Assembly (NCBI GenBank): GCA_963921825.1
Contig: OY997590.1
Location: forward strand, 56,906,012-56,970,011
Source of the DNA: Erodium maritimum
Lineage: Eukaryota > Streptophyta > Magnoliopsida > Geraniales > Geraniaceae
Direction of reading: 5' to 3'
Length of the DNA stretch: 64,000 bases
The notes below the pieces were generated by a model. That model was not told where the DNA came from. It saw only the letters and a program-made list of their open reading frames with translations, and made no database searches. Position 1 is the first letter of the stretch; each line of letters starts with the position of its first letter. The position numbers and the translations under genes were made by a program. This document shows, in pieces, positions 36,147 to 46,794 of this stretch.

Positions 36147-39100
36147 TCAACTCAACGGGGTGGTTTGCGGGTTATCCGGAGGGCATCGAGCTCTACGAGG
36201 CCGCCTCGTGGTCTTCCCCCAACCTGTAAGGCTCCTACACGCCAATCCCACTTCAACTCGCCTGGTCAGCGCGGGGATTGCAGCCACTATCTGCGGAGGA
36301 TCAACCACCGTCCTGCCTGAGCTCCTCCCTCTCCCGCACCCGTTTCTGCCTGAGCTCCTCCTTGATTGCCAAGAATGGCCTCCGAGTGCCTGAAGATCTT
36401 CCCTCACATCGTGCCTGGAAAGGGAGGTGAGACCCGGAAGTATGTCCCGTTGGAAATCCTTCCGTTGCCTCCCTCTCCGACCCCTTCTTGGACAACTCTT
36501 TATCGAAAGGACACCTTTTTCTTCCTCTTCCAGGGCAAGGGCAAGAGGCTTAGGCAAGTATTCGTCCGCCTTGGTTTCTGCCAGTTTCAGTGTCATGGAC
36601 TCAAAATAATCAACCTCTTCCTCTTTGAAAGAGTCTTCACTGTCACCTCCCAAACCAACATCAAACTCTATCTCATTCCTGTGACCATGAGAGAAAGCTA
36701 TCTCCGCAAACCAGTTCAGAGGGTCCGGCATAGATGCATCAACGAATGATGAGATGCCTACTATCGCCTCTGCAGCCATTTTAGCGAGCTCATCAGGTGG
36801 CTGCTCGGCCTCTGGAGCCACTGGGGGCTCCAAATCTATCTCAATTGCAGTCTTTGCTTTGTCGCTCGGGACAAACGGTATCAGAGAAGCTTCACCTTCG
36901 CTTACACACGAGTTCAGATCAATGTGATGCCTCATAGCAGAAACTTCCGCATCCACTCCCTTCTCAGGACTTACAGCATCACAAGGCAAGTTGATATCAA
37001 GTAGCCTGCACTTACTGTTAGTTTCAGACAGTTGAGGAAGGGACGGAGGACACTCATTCTCAAAAACACAAGGCTTTTCAACAATGGAAAACCCGAAAAT
37101 TCTCTTATGCTGCAGCCCGTCCACATCGCAACAGTTTCCTACCTGATAAGAAGAAGATGACAAGAAACTGAGCTCATCCTTCCGGGAATCCCTAGAATCA
37201 GTGGCCTTGTCAAGCTTGGATTTGAGCCAGGGCAAACCCACACAATGCTCTTCTTGCTTTCTTTCTCCATCAACAACTTCGTGAGACGAACTGGTAGAAA
37301 GTGGCACGTTTAAGTTGACATCTTTGGCAGGCCTCCTCTCCATACAACTTGTTCCATTATAGTGCGCTAAAGAATCATGAGTTGAAAAGGGCTCTGAGCC
37401 TGCATTGTTGCAGTTCGGATAATCATGGCTGATTGAAGAAAGATGAGCTTGTGCATCCTTGGACCCGGATGAGGACCCATGGTAAAACCCATCCCGGTAG
37501 GGGAATTCCCTCCCAAAACCTGAGATCGCTCTGGAAACACTCGGTTGATCCCACACATTTCCATAAACCCCATGGCTTCGAGCAAATGATTGAGAACTCT
37601 TACTCAAGGCAGCAGATGAGCTCAGAGACTGAAATGGTATTGGCATCTGGCTTAAGCTGCTAGGCTTTTCTCGAGGCGCACATAGGTAGTGACCCGGCAT
37701 GTGGGAAGCCATACCAGAGTCTGGATGGTGAAGAATCCTTTCAGAACCATCCAAACCACAAGCAGTTCTTTCTCTCCAAGGATCTATCTTGCTTTGATCA
37801 TTATGAAAAGTTGGCATTTCGTTAATCCGAGCTTGTATTGGCCGCCAAGCAGATTTTGTGTAGCCTCTAATCTGCCCTGTCAGTTAAAAAACATTTATTT
37901 GAAAACATCAGATTCAGTCAAATACATTCACATTGGTTACTAATTAATCTAAGCATGAAGTAACATACGCAAGGAGCTTTATGGTAACTCAACAATAAAG
38001 CATTACCCGCTTCAAGTACATGAGGAAATTGTATTCTTCCATTCTCGTTATTCTCCGTGAAGAAACTTTTTACAGTTCCATTATGGCTTCCATGAAGAGA
38101 GTTCACCGAAATTTCCTTGTGCACACCTACAAACTGTGACTCGTTTTTAGCACCACCACGAGTCTCCCCGTGAGAAGTACCCATATATGCAGGAGCATTA
38201 GTTTCTTCAGCCTGAAGAGGTTCGTTTAAATCTGCCAAACCATTTGAGCTTCTTAAACTCGAAGCATCCCTCTCACGACCATTCTTCCATACATCACCAA
38301 GAAAAAACTTAGCACTGCCCTCGGGTGCAGTATTATGATTTCCATTTATCAGATAGCTTGAAGATTTATCGTTTCTGAACTGCTCCCCTTCTTCAGTATC
38401 AATGTATTCCGATGCCGGAAGTTCAAGATCAAACATTTTTCTCTGGACCTTGGTGGGTCTGGACTCAGGCACCTCCTTATCTTTTGACTTTGAACTAGTA
38501 CCGTTTTGAGATGGTGGAACTGAACAAGCCTGGGAGGAATTTCCTTTGAGGGGGGCAAAAGGATAGTGCATGTCTTCTGCACCTGAAATAGATGGTTTAG
38601 CAGAAACGGAGCTTGACAAGGGGAAACAGCGGATGTTCGATTTCCGGCCATCTTCAGATGTATTTTGAGAAGCTAAGGGGCTCGGTGACAGTGACGTCTC
38701 AAAAGGAAACCGATTTTTGTCCAACTCTCTCCTTTTTGTCTCATCCATCAAGCTCCTTTGTATTCTATACAAGCGGTGAAGTTCATACACCTATGATAGT
38801 GAAAGAAAAAAAAAAGGTATCTATATATAAGCATCTACAAGCCATTAATGTACTACTTACACAAACAAATTTATCCTCATAATGAGAGGCTTCAAACTTC
38901 GATACGCATTAGCTCTATCGCAAGAAAAAAAACAATTGGACACCAGAAGTACCTGATTCTTGAATATGGCCTCATGTTCTAGCATTGTTCGCTTCATCAC
39001 ATCTTTATCATATTCTGGATATGCATCAACAATATCCCTTGGCAAGAACACGTTGCAATACTGGCCATTCGATAAGGTTTTATCGCCACGATAGAGGGGC

Positions 39101-39177
39101 CAGTTAGAATCCTCATTAAGATCCCTCATTGAGTGATATCCCGGCAAGTAGCTTTTACCCTGCACTTTTGTTCCCAT
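36147..39177 (-). CDS. DUF863 family protein (plant-specific), 912 residues
   Basis: Coding exons, in minus order, are 39177-38953 (75 codons), 38790-38007 and 37876-36147. All junctions are GT-AG and the sum is 913 codons including stop. The N-terminus has the family signature MGTKVQ..SYLPGYHSMRDLNED, LSNGQYCNVFLPRDIVDAY and EYDKDVMKRTMLEHEAIF, continued across the intron by YELHRLYRIQRSLMDE. The middle is Ser-rich and disordered with short DLN-type motifs. The C-terminus is basic, with RRGRRGRQRKDFQRDILPGL near residue 800 and LTGWGKTTRRPRR near the end, suggesting a nuclear protein. The family (Arabidopsis AT1G13940, AT1G26620, AT1G69360, from memory) has no settled function. The start ATG lies two bases after a splice acceptor, so an upstream non-coding exon is expected. 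The frame is intact. Confidence 0.93.
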
Positions 39178-40656
39178 TCCTGCAAATTTCACAAGCATTA
39201 CAATTAGGTATAGGAAAATCGAATAAACAAATAAATATATACAGTAGTGCCAAAAAGTATGAGGAAATATTGAATGTTCTTCGCACTACAAATTGAAAGC
39301 TTAAAAGCCAGGTCCATAAAGTCAAACAAGATAATGTATGTGGGCACGTATTGCGACTTTTTAAGGAACTGTAAGGCATAGTTTGTGGTTCCGGGTTCCA
39401 TAATAATCACTCCACACATATCGATGGGTAATGAAACAAAATCAAAAACCAACCTTCCACCTGCTGTTTAATAGTTAAATAGGCGTCGGCTAAAAAGTTC
39501 CAATGAGAAAATATCACAATAAATTTACAGAACTCTGTACAGCAAACTGCTGATCCATGAAGGAGCCCAAGTGTAATTAAGAGACATAACATTAACCTAC
39601 TATTATTCATCCTATGGCACGCCTAACAGATGGCTTACAGAATATCACTTGCGTCGTAATAAATGCCTATATGTGACATAACACTTGGCTAATAAATTAA
39701 AGACAGCTAGTTAATTATTCTATTAGTATCTGATAAGAGCGGACAATCCAACTAGGTAAGAATCAGACCACAGAGTTGCAATATTGGGATGGATAAACGT
39801 ATGTTTTCCCCATTTCCTATGATCATATGAAAGTCATGGATCCAATAGAGATTTGGGCAAAAAGGAATGTGGTACGAGATAAACAAACTGTAAGCTGTGG
39901 GGAACAAATAAGCAAGCAAAAGCTTAAAATGCATTACTTGGGCATATGAAAAACACTTCATAACAGTAAAAGTGGATCGAAAGCACTCAACAGTTGGCAC
40001 TTTGGTTGATTTATACGAAATGGGAGCATTCAACAAATCAATTACATTTTTTCCGATCATGATGAAGCAAGTCCAAATCTAAGTAGAGCGGATAACATAT
40101 AAATGAGAGAGATTTAGGTGAAGAAGCAAAACAAGAATAGATAAATGATCACAAACACAAACTCATCACTTGTCTAAGACACCCCCAGGAGGACTAAACA
40201 GATATCACACAATTTTGAGACTTGAAACATTACAAAATCAAGAAAAATTGACCATAGGTGCTATGCATCAGAGACTCTAAAAATCCATAACATAAGAGAT
40301 CCCTCAAAAATTACAACACACATAAGCAATGTAAATATCCCTAAAACAAACTCAACAAGGCTAAGATACCAAAACAAACCCAAAGACCTCATCAAATCAA
40401 AATGAAACACACCACAGATTAGGGAAATTAGAGAAACAAGATGAAAACAGTAAGGTGAGCAAGCTTGAATGATAAAACAAATGCACAAAACCACAAAGAG
40501 GGCAACAGTTAATCAAACTGAGATAAAGGAAACAAGTGGGTAAGAGGAAAAAATTAAACCCAATCAGCCAAATGAGAAAATCATTTAGGAAGTACATAAA
40601 CCCACAAATCCAATTGACCACACATACCACCAAAAGGATAAAAATCAAATTTTTAC

Positions 40657-40960
40657 CTCAGACACACATCCTCTTTCTACCTCCTCCTAAGATTCCCCAT
40701 GGATTCAATCCAAACTCAGCACAGTCAAAACCAGAAGACTAAAATAAAACCGAACAAAAGCAAAACCCAAAGAGCAGCTTCAGATCGTCGCCAAAGTGAG
40801 AATAAAGAAGGGAAGGTTTCGATCTGCTGGACGAACGAATCAGGGTATTTTTCTAGAGAGATAAGAGAAGAGTTTTTGCGGGTTTCTAGAGAGAGAGAGA
40901 GCGATCCCAGAGCAGAAATGTTCACAAAAACAAACGAGCTTCTAAAGAACAGTGACAGGA
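40657..40960 (-). other. Probable 5' UTR exon of the DUF863 gene
   Basis: On the minus strand a donor GAG|GTAAAAAT lies at 40657/40656. It can pair with the acceptor TTTGCAG just before the ATG at 39177, giving a leader intron of about 1.48 kb. The exon is rich in GA repeats (near 40890) as plant leaders often are. A TTATATTT stretch near 41080 could be the TATA box. The right border is a guess. Confidence 0.4.
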
Positions 40961-41735
40961 AATTTGTCAACATCTGGTCTCCTTTTATTCTTTGATTTTA
41001 TTTCTGGGTTTTTTAATTCTCCTCATGGAAATGAAATCAAAATTGCCATTTCCACCTCCCTGAGCTTTTGGTACAAATATAAGCTAAAACCCATTTATTT
41101 ACACTACTTGAAGGTTTTGATTTTTCAATAACCAAATTCAACACCTCATATTGTTTATTTTATTTCTCAATCTGTTTCATTAAACTATTTATTCGCTCAG
41201 AGTTACATTTAATTGGATATTAACACAGCAGACAAGATGTGGGTCCCGCCTGCAGATGTGGCTGGATGAGGTTTCTTGTTGGCTTTATAAGCGTGGTGGT
41301 ACCAAAATGCCCTCACCTGTAACTATTATTTACGATAAAGGGACGTCTCGCTTCTTATTGGCCGATCAATCTAAAAAGTTTGAATCCCGGACACGTGGCC
41401 CCACACTGTGAGTCGCAGCCCAATCAGAGATGTTTACGAAGATCCTTAATAAAAAAAATTGGGTTTTATTATATCGATTTAGTGTCTTGGAAGGGGATGT
41501 TTTGAAGTTTTATCCTTTAGGATTAATTATTTTCTTATTACATTCCAACTAAAGTGGTACATGATGAAAAATCAAATAGAAATTCATTACAAACTTAAAA
41601 ACCGTAAGAATTTTTCTAAGCCATCAATTTTATAAATGGATAGATGAAATATAATTTAGTTGTTGACTGAAAACATACATCATTTTTTTCATAAGTTGTA
41701 AGGTTTTTTATAGTAAAACTATCATATTATTTTTT
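40961..41735. other. Probable promoter region of the DUF863 gene; no other gene seen
   Basis: AT-rich non-coding sequence upstream of the leader exon. No frame of note on either strand. Confidence 0.4.
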
Positions 41736-41914
41736 TTACCAATTCACAAATTTAATCTTTCCCGCTTTGTTTGAACTTCGATTTGCTTCAAACTTGCGCC
41801 AATATTTTATTTTTACTAAGAATTTCTATCAAGATCAGTCATAAATATATTTTGAAGAACGAAAAAAATTATTTCGTGGTTGATTTAAAAATAAATTATA
41901 TCTAGGTGATTTTT

Positions 41915-42233
41915 ATCAACACTGAACACTAGTTTTATCAACAATGAATACTAGTTTTATCATCTCATTTTACCAAAACTGAACATGATTTTTATCACAT
42001 CATCACTTGTTTTTATTTCACCTCATAACATACGTTTTATCAATATTGAACACTAGTTTTATCAACACTAAACACTAGGTTTAACACCACATTACATGTG
42101 TTTTATCATCTCATCCCTTGTTTTTTATCACTTCAGCATACATGTTTTTATCAACACTAAACACTAGTTTTATCAACACCGAACATTAGTTTTATCATCC
42201 TGATATGAAACATTTATTAGTGAAGATATTATC
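41915..42233. repeat. Degenerate short tandem repeats, unit near TTTTATCAACACTGAACACT
   Basis: Roughly a dozen imperfect copies of a unit combining TTTTATCA, AACACTAA and CACTAG. The same unit continues after the LINE at 43018-43040. Confidence 0.75.
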
Positions 42234-42248
42234 AACACTCAACATTAG

Positions 42249-43017
42249 TGGAGATCTCTCTGTGGAGTAGGCGTCGGTCCTTTGGGTGAAGCACGTCCCA
42301 CCGAAATTTTGTGTGTTTGTGTGGCTAGCAGCACACAATGCTCTTCCTACTAAGGAGTTTCTGGAGAGTAGAGGTTTGCAGATTTCTTTAAATAGTATGT
42401 TATGTCCTTTTTGCATGCTATTTTTCGAATTTGTTGATCATGTTTTACTGCATTGTTTATTCGCCTGGGAGATCTGGAGTAAGGTGTTGTTGTGGTGGAG
42501 GGTATATGGTCCCATGCCGAGTAATGTGGGCGGTGTGTTGCTTTGGTGGAAGGGGCTTGGTACGAAGAAGTGGTGGTCTGGTTGGGTGAGGGTTGGTTAT
42601 GTGACCTTTTGGTCTATTTGGATGATTCGTAATGGAGCAGTGTTCAACCAGACCATGGATAGTGTGGCGGGGTGGTGGCAAAGATCCAGGTTCATTCTTT
42701 TGGGGTTGTTTGGAATTCAGGGTCCATTCGACCGGGGGTGACATTTGAGGATTGGGTCAGAGACCCGAATTGGTGCTTGTGGACTGGCAGGAGACAGCAG
42801 CGGAGGGGCCTTCCTTGATGATTTGTTCTATTACTTTTTTGTGCTGTCAGCTTTCTTTGATGTATGTGTTTTGTTTCTGTGATTGTTTCCTTTCTGTTTT
42901 TGAGCTTTCGTAGCTGTTTGGTATGGAGAATAGGCCCCACTTTGGGGTCGTTCTTTCGCTTCGTTCTATCCACTTATAGAACGAAAGCCTAATAAAATCT
43001 TTAGTCTATCAAAAAAA
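42249..43017 (+). mobile_element. 5'-truncated L1-type LINE with poly(A) and target duplication
   Basis: A 769-bp insert ending in A(9). It is flanked by a 15-bp target duplication, AACACTCAACATTAG at 42234-42248 and AACACTCAACAATAG at 43018-43032 (one mismatch). The coding part, to a stop at 42739-42741, is the C-terminal end of LINE ORF2. It carries the zf-RVT region PPKFCVFVWLAAHNALPT, CPFCMLFFEFVDHVLLHC and WSIWMIRNGAVFN. The remainder is 3' UTR with an AATAAAA signal near 42989. The reverse transcriptase itself is missing, as expected for a truncated insertion. The reading frame kept is intact over about 150 codons. Confidence 0.9.
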
Positions 43018-43198
43018 AACACTCAACAATAGTTTTATCACCCCAATATATTTTTTTTCGTGCTTCAAATGTATTCATCACTGATCTTGATTGAAAGCCC
43101 TTGAGAAAATAAAAACTATTGGCGCAAATTTGAAGCTAATCGGTGTTGAAACGAAGCGAAAATGATTAAATTAGTGAATTGGTTAAGACAAAAATGGA

Positions 43199-44350
43199 CA
43201 CTTGTCCACATAGCATCATGTTATTACAATTATGACATTGCTTGTGTGAGAAAGGATGAAAGTGACGTGAATTTGGGTGGGATTGGGGTGATGATGTGGC
43301 ACCATAATGAATGTTGGATCTTAGGAGTGTGTGGCTAGGATGAGTTCTCACAGTTTTTAGAATAAGAGGGGTTTCTAACCGATTTTTCCTCGATGGTACA
43401 TTATGTATTATGTTTCTTTCAGCATACTTCTTTTTAAAAAGTTCCCAATATTCTCTACTAGGAATTTTGAACCAATAGCACAAGCGTTTCATCGCCGTTT
43501 CTTTCGGCTCTAGTCCAATCGCTCTACTTCGTCTCAATGGTGTCGATCTCACCTACCTCCGCTCCCGACAACAACCATTCTCTTAATGGTTGTCTCCCCT
43601 GTTCTGCCTTTGTCCCGCGCACCATCGTCATCAAATAACCCACCATCGCCTCAGATCCCCTCTTTTGAGCCGCCCCCGCCACCTTTGTAACCTCCATTGA
43701 AGCCGTCATCGGTGTATCCACCTCCTTGTCCTCCACCGAGGCCTCCATCGAGGCCTCCTTCTCGATCTCTATCCCGGTTCTGGGTAAAGATGATCGATTG
43801 GTTTGGTTTTACTTTACCTGTTTTGTTCTTTTTTGTAAGGTAATGCTTAGTGAGCAAAGATTTAGGGTTTCTACCAAAGGATTCAGGGACTTCTACCGTG
43901 AGGATCCCTTAATCACATATACCAGCATTGCTCTCCTCTAGTTGAAACTGACGAATTCAGGTTCTGTCACACTCTACAAAGTATGCAGCATTTAGGCAAC
44001 ACTTTGAGCAATATTCGTCGGTTTTTTCTTAATTTATTTTCAGTTTTTCTATATGGATATTCCAACACCGTTTGTAACGATTCAATTATCCTAAAGTTTT
44101 TTGTAGTGAGACCTTCTGGAACTCTATACAGTGTAATGACTCTTCAGTGATGAGGAAACTTTCCTGTTGCACTAAAATGTATTATTCTTGTTGAAGGTTA
44201 ATGAAAAATTTTCTTTAAGCATACAACATGATAATTTTATTGGTCATAATCTTAAATAGACAAATTAAATATATTGAAAATATGAAAAAGGGTAAGTTAA
44301 AGTTTGAATTTGTATATTCGTGACATTAACCCTACAATAAAATAAAAATG
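43199..44350. other. Intergenic, no gene supported
   Basis: Minus-strand frames of 128 and 74 codons at 43166-43748 have low-complexity or unlikely translations and no known domain. A plus-strand frame at 43726-43941 likewise matches nothing. Confidence 0.5.
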
Positions 44351-44734
44351 CTCGGCTAATCTAGCGAAATAGAAATGGAGGAGGTCCTCATAGTAGTAAA
44401 GGCTTGTCTGCCTTACATAATAGTCATTTCCTAACTCGGCTTGAAGATGCATGTAGTTTCCGACATAGGGAAGTGGAACTGAAAACGGGCATCAAGAGAG
44501 AACACTAGAACACCTGGAAAACGGACATCTAGGGGAATAAGGCCCGGCTAATCCAGAGAAATAGAAATGGAGGAGGTCCTTAAAGTAGTAAAGGCTTGGC
44601 TACCTTACATAGTAGTCGTTTCCTAACTCGGCCTGAAGATGCATGTTGTTTCTAGCATAGGGCAGTGGAGGTGAAAACTAGCATCCAAGGAGAACACCAA
44701 TAAATAGGGGAAATAGGGTGTCAGACGCGTGCCG
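44351..44734. repeat. Two-copy direct tandem repeat, period 192 bp
   Basis: CTCGGCTAATCTAGCGAAAT at 44351 recurs as CCCGGCTAATCCAGAGAAAT at 44543. Both copies contain AAATGGAGGAGGTCCT, AGTAGTAAAGGCTTG and GAAGATGCATGT. The copies are about 85% alike by eye and code for nothing. Confidence 0.8.
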
Positions 44735-44789
44735 ACCCTGAAAGAGTGAGGTCTGTATCCTCATACACACCTCGTTGCTAATTGGCCTA

Positions 44790-46670
44790 CTTATTCATCC
44801 TGGCGAGATTGCTTGGCAGACTTCGCCTTGGATTTTTCCAGTACATTGGGTTCCTTCGTCGGGTTGATTACGTCCGAACTCCTTTTCTTTTGTACCGAAA
44901 GAGGGGTGGTCACCCTTGCATCCGGGAGACAGAATTTAATGGTACCCTTATTCGATTGATTAGTGGTCGGGGTAGAGGGGGTGGCCACCTGGGCTTGGTG
45001 ATTCCTTTTACCAGCCAGGATTGAGTCTTGGTTAGGTAAAAGGTTCTATGTTGTGGCTACCTCACTCAGTCCTGATCCCATGGCTATGAGGGGTGGAGTG
45101 GTGAGACATATGCGTCTGACTCTATTTGTGTATCGGTGCTTCCGATAGAAGATCTTTTACCGGGTTGCAGGATGGGAGTCCCTACCGGTGAAATCCTGAA
45201 GGAACAATTGTCCTATATGATGGGAAGGAGTGGATTCGAATCTTGGTCCTTGGGGAGGGCCGTTTAGCGTCGGAAAGGGGTCCAACCAGTCCTTACAAAC
45301 CTCACCATGTAAATTGGGATGTTCTAATGCCTTAAGAGATGGATCAAAGCAGTGGATCTCCATGGGATCCGTGGGGTCCCTTCGAGGACATTCCACGCCC
45401 TGATGGCTTATACACCCATAGTGGAAGTAGTAGTCCCGAAGACGCACATATTACAGTCGAACCCGGACTGGTGTTTGATGTCCTTCAACAAGGATATACA
45501 TCGTTTGATGAAGGGACGTGCCTAATTCCTTCTATAATCGTACATTAAGGGTGTCTCGCCATGCGAGACCTGGTTGGTCTGTGAGGACCTCCACAAAGCC
45601 GCCCAAGGCTTCCCCTACTTGGAAACCTGTCTAAGTCGTAAGTCCGTACCAAGGTAGGTCGGACACTAAGGCCCATATTTGGAGTTTGGAAAAGGGTGAA
45701 GTGGCCGGATTGATTAATGGCCGGAGATCCTTCAAAATAAAAGGAGGTTGGTTGAAATACCAAGGTTCTCCTCTCCTGGTCATATTATTCTCCTTCTATA
45801 AGGTGAAATAGAAGTTGGAAATGCCTCATCCCACGTACTTAATGAAAAGGTCGGCGTGGTACCAAAGCTTTTGCATTAAGCCCTTCATGGAGCATCGATC
45901 ACAGTCACGTATCCTGAACAAACGTCCCACCAAACCAAAGGTTGTGTGACCACAGTTGTGATTCGTTGTTGGATTCATCGGGATACAGATTACCCGGTCC
46001 TTTTCTTCTTCCATCTTGAGGGCGTCGAATCCTTATTGAAGGGCCAACAACGCCTTCATCGGAGGACTAGCTTCTTCCATTGGGGTTTTCTCACCAGGTG
46101 GGGTGGGGCGATCCAATGTTGGTGGGAGGGGATTCAGCGATTCCCATCGGCTCTTGGAATTAGTTAGCAAGGGAGATGGTAATGATAGGAATGAAGGATC
46201 TCATTGGTCTGATACATCCAAGCGGTCATAATATCAGTGAATCGTTGGTCGGGTAGATATGTGGAGGACTTACAGTACGCGGTAGGAGTTGGTTGGACGC
46301 CGAAGATAGGTCTTTTAGTGAAAAGGGTCGACTTGGGCGAGAGTCATACGATGTAGTCATTAAGGCGTCGGGCAGTGGTCAGAAAGGAAGAGGAGAGACT
46401 TTATATTTCTTCCTTGGTCGTGATGGCCTGATAAAGGAAGTAGTATGGTCGGGGGTATTCAAGTAGGGGTCATAAAGATCGAGGTCATGTGAGGGAGCAC
46501 ATGGGTTGGAATCGAGTTGTCGATATCATCGATGTAAGGGGAGGAAGTAGGGGACATATGGATGACTAGACGGGTCATGACTGGAAAGATAACGACGACG
46601 GTAGAGGAGAGATCGAAAATAAACGACACATACGGGACAAAATGAGGAAAATGGGAGAACCTAAAGGCCA
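44790..46670 (-). pseudogene. LINE ORF1 relic (DUF4283 and CCHC zinc knuckle)
   Basis: On the minus strand, from 46014 downward, HTTFGLVGRLFRIRDCD fits the opening of the DUF4283 nucleic-acid-binding domain of plant LINE ORF1. At about 45763-45700, MVFQPTSFYFEGSPAIN fits its end (PWxFxxxxLxLxxW). About 45447-45390 gives LRDYYFHYGCISHQGVEC, the place of the CCHC knuckle, in which the first two cysteines are replaced, so it cannot bind zinc. Many stops and frame changes are present. No ORF2 follows on this strand. Confidence 0.65.
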
Positions 46671-46794
46671 AAAAAAATCTTTTTGAAAAACTGTCACGTT
46701 GTTTTTTTAATGTATTATTGTTAAGTATATGGTTGTGATATAATACATGTAAAATAATAATTTTTTCTTCTGAAAATACATATAAAAGAATTAG

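Larger units (their letters stand above)
41736..43198. mobile_element. Long terminal-inverted-repeat element with satellite-like core, interrupted by a LINE
   Basis: A left arm (about 41736-41880) and right arm (about 43055-43198) are inverted copies sharing CCAATTCACAAATTTAATC, GCTTCAAACTTGCGCCAATA and CAAGATCAGT in opposite orientation. The core (41915-42248 and 43018-43050) is made of degenerate repeats near 20-22 bp. With the LINE removed the element is about 0.68 kb. The arms are long for a MITE, so it may be a MULE-like or foldback element. No target duplication was resolved. Confidence 0.65.

Noticed and set aside
36366-36749. Plus-strand frame of 127 codons
   Set aside because: It is antisense to the last exon of the DUF863 gene, with a composition typical of a shadow frame.
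43166-43552. Minus-strand frame of 128 codons as a candidate gene
   Set aside because: No recognisable domain or splice context, and it overlaps the inverted-repeat arm of a transposon.
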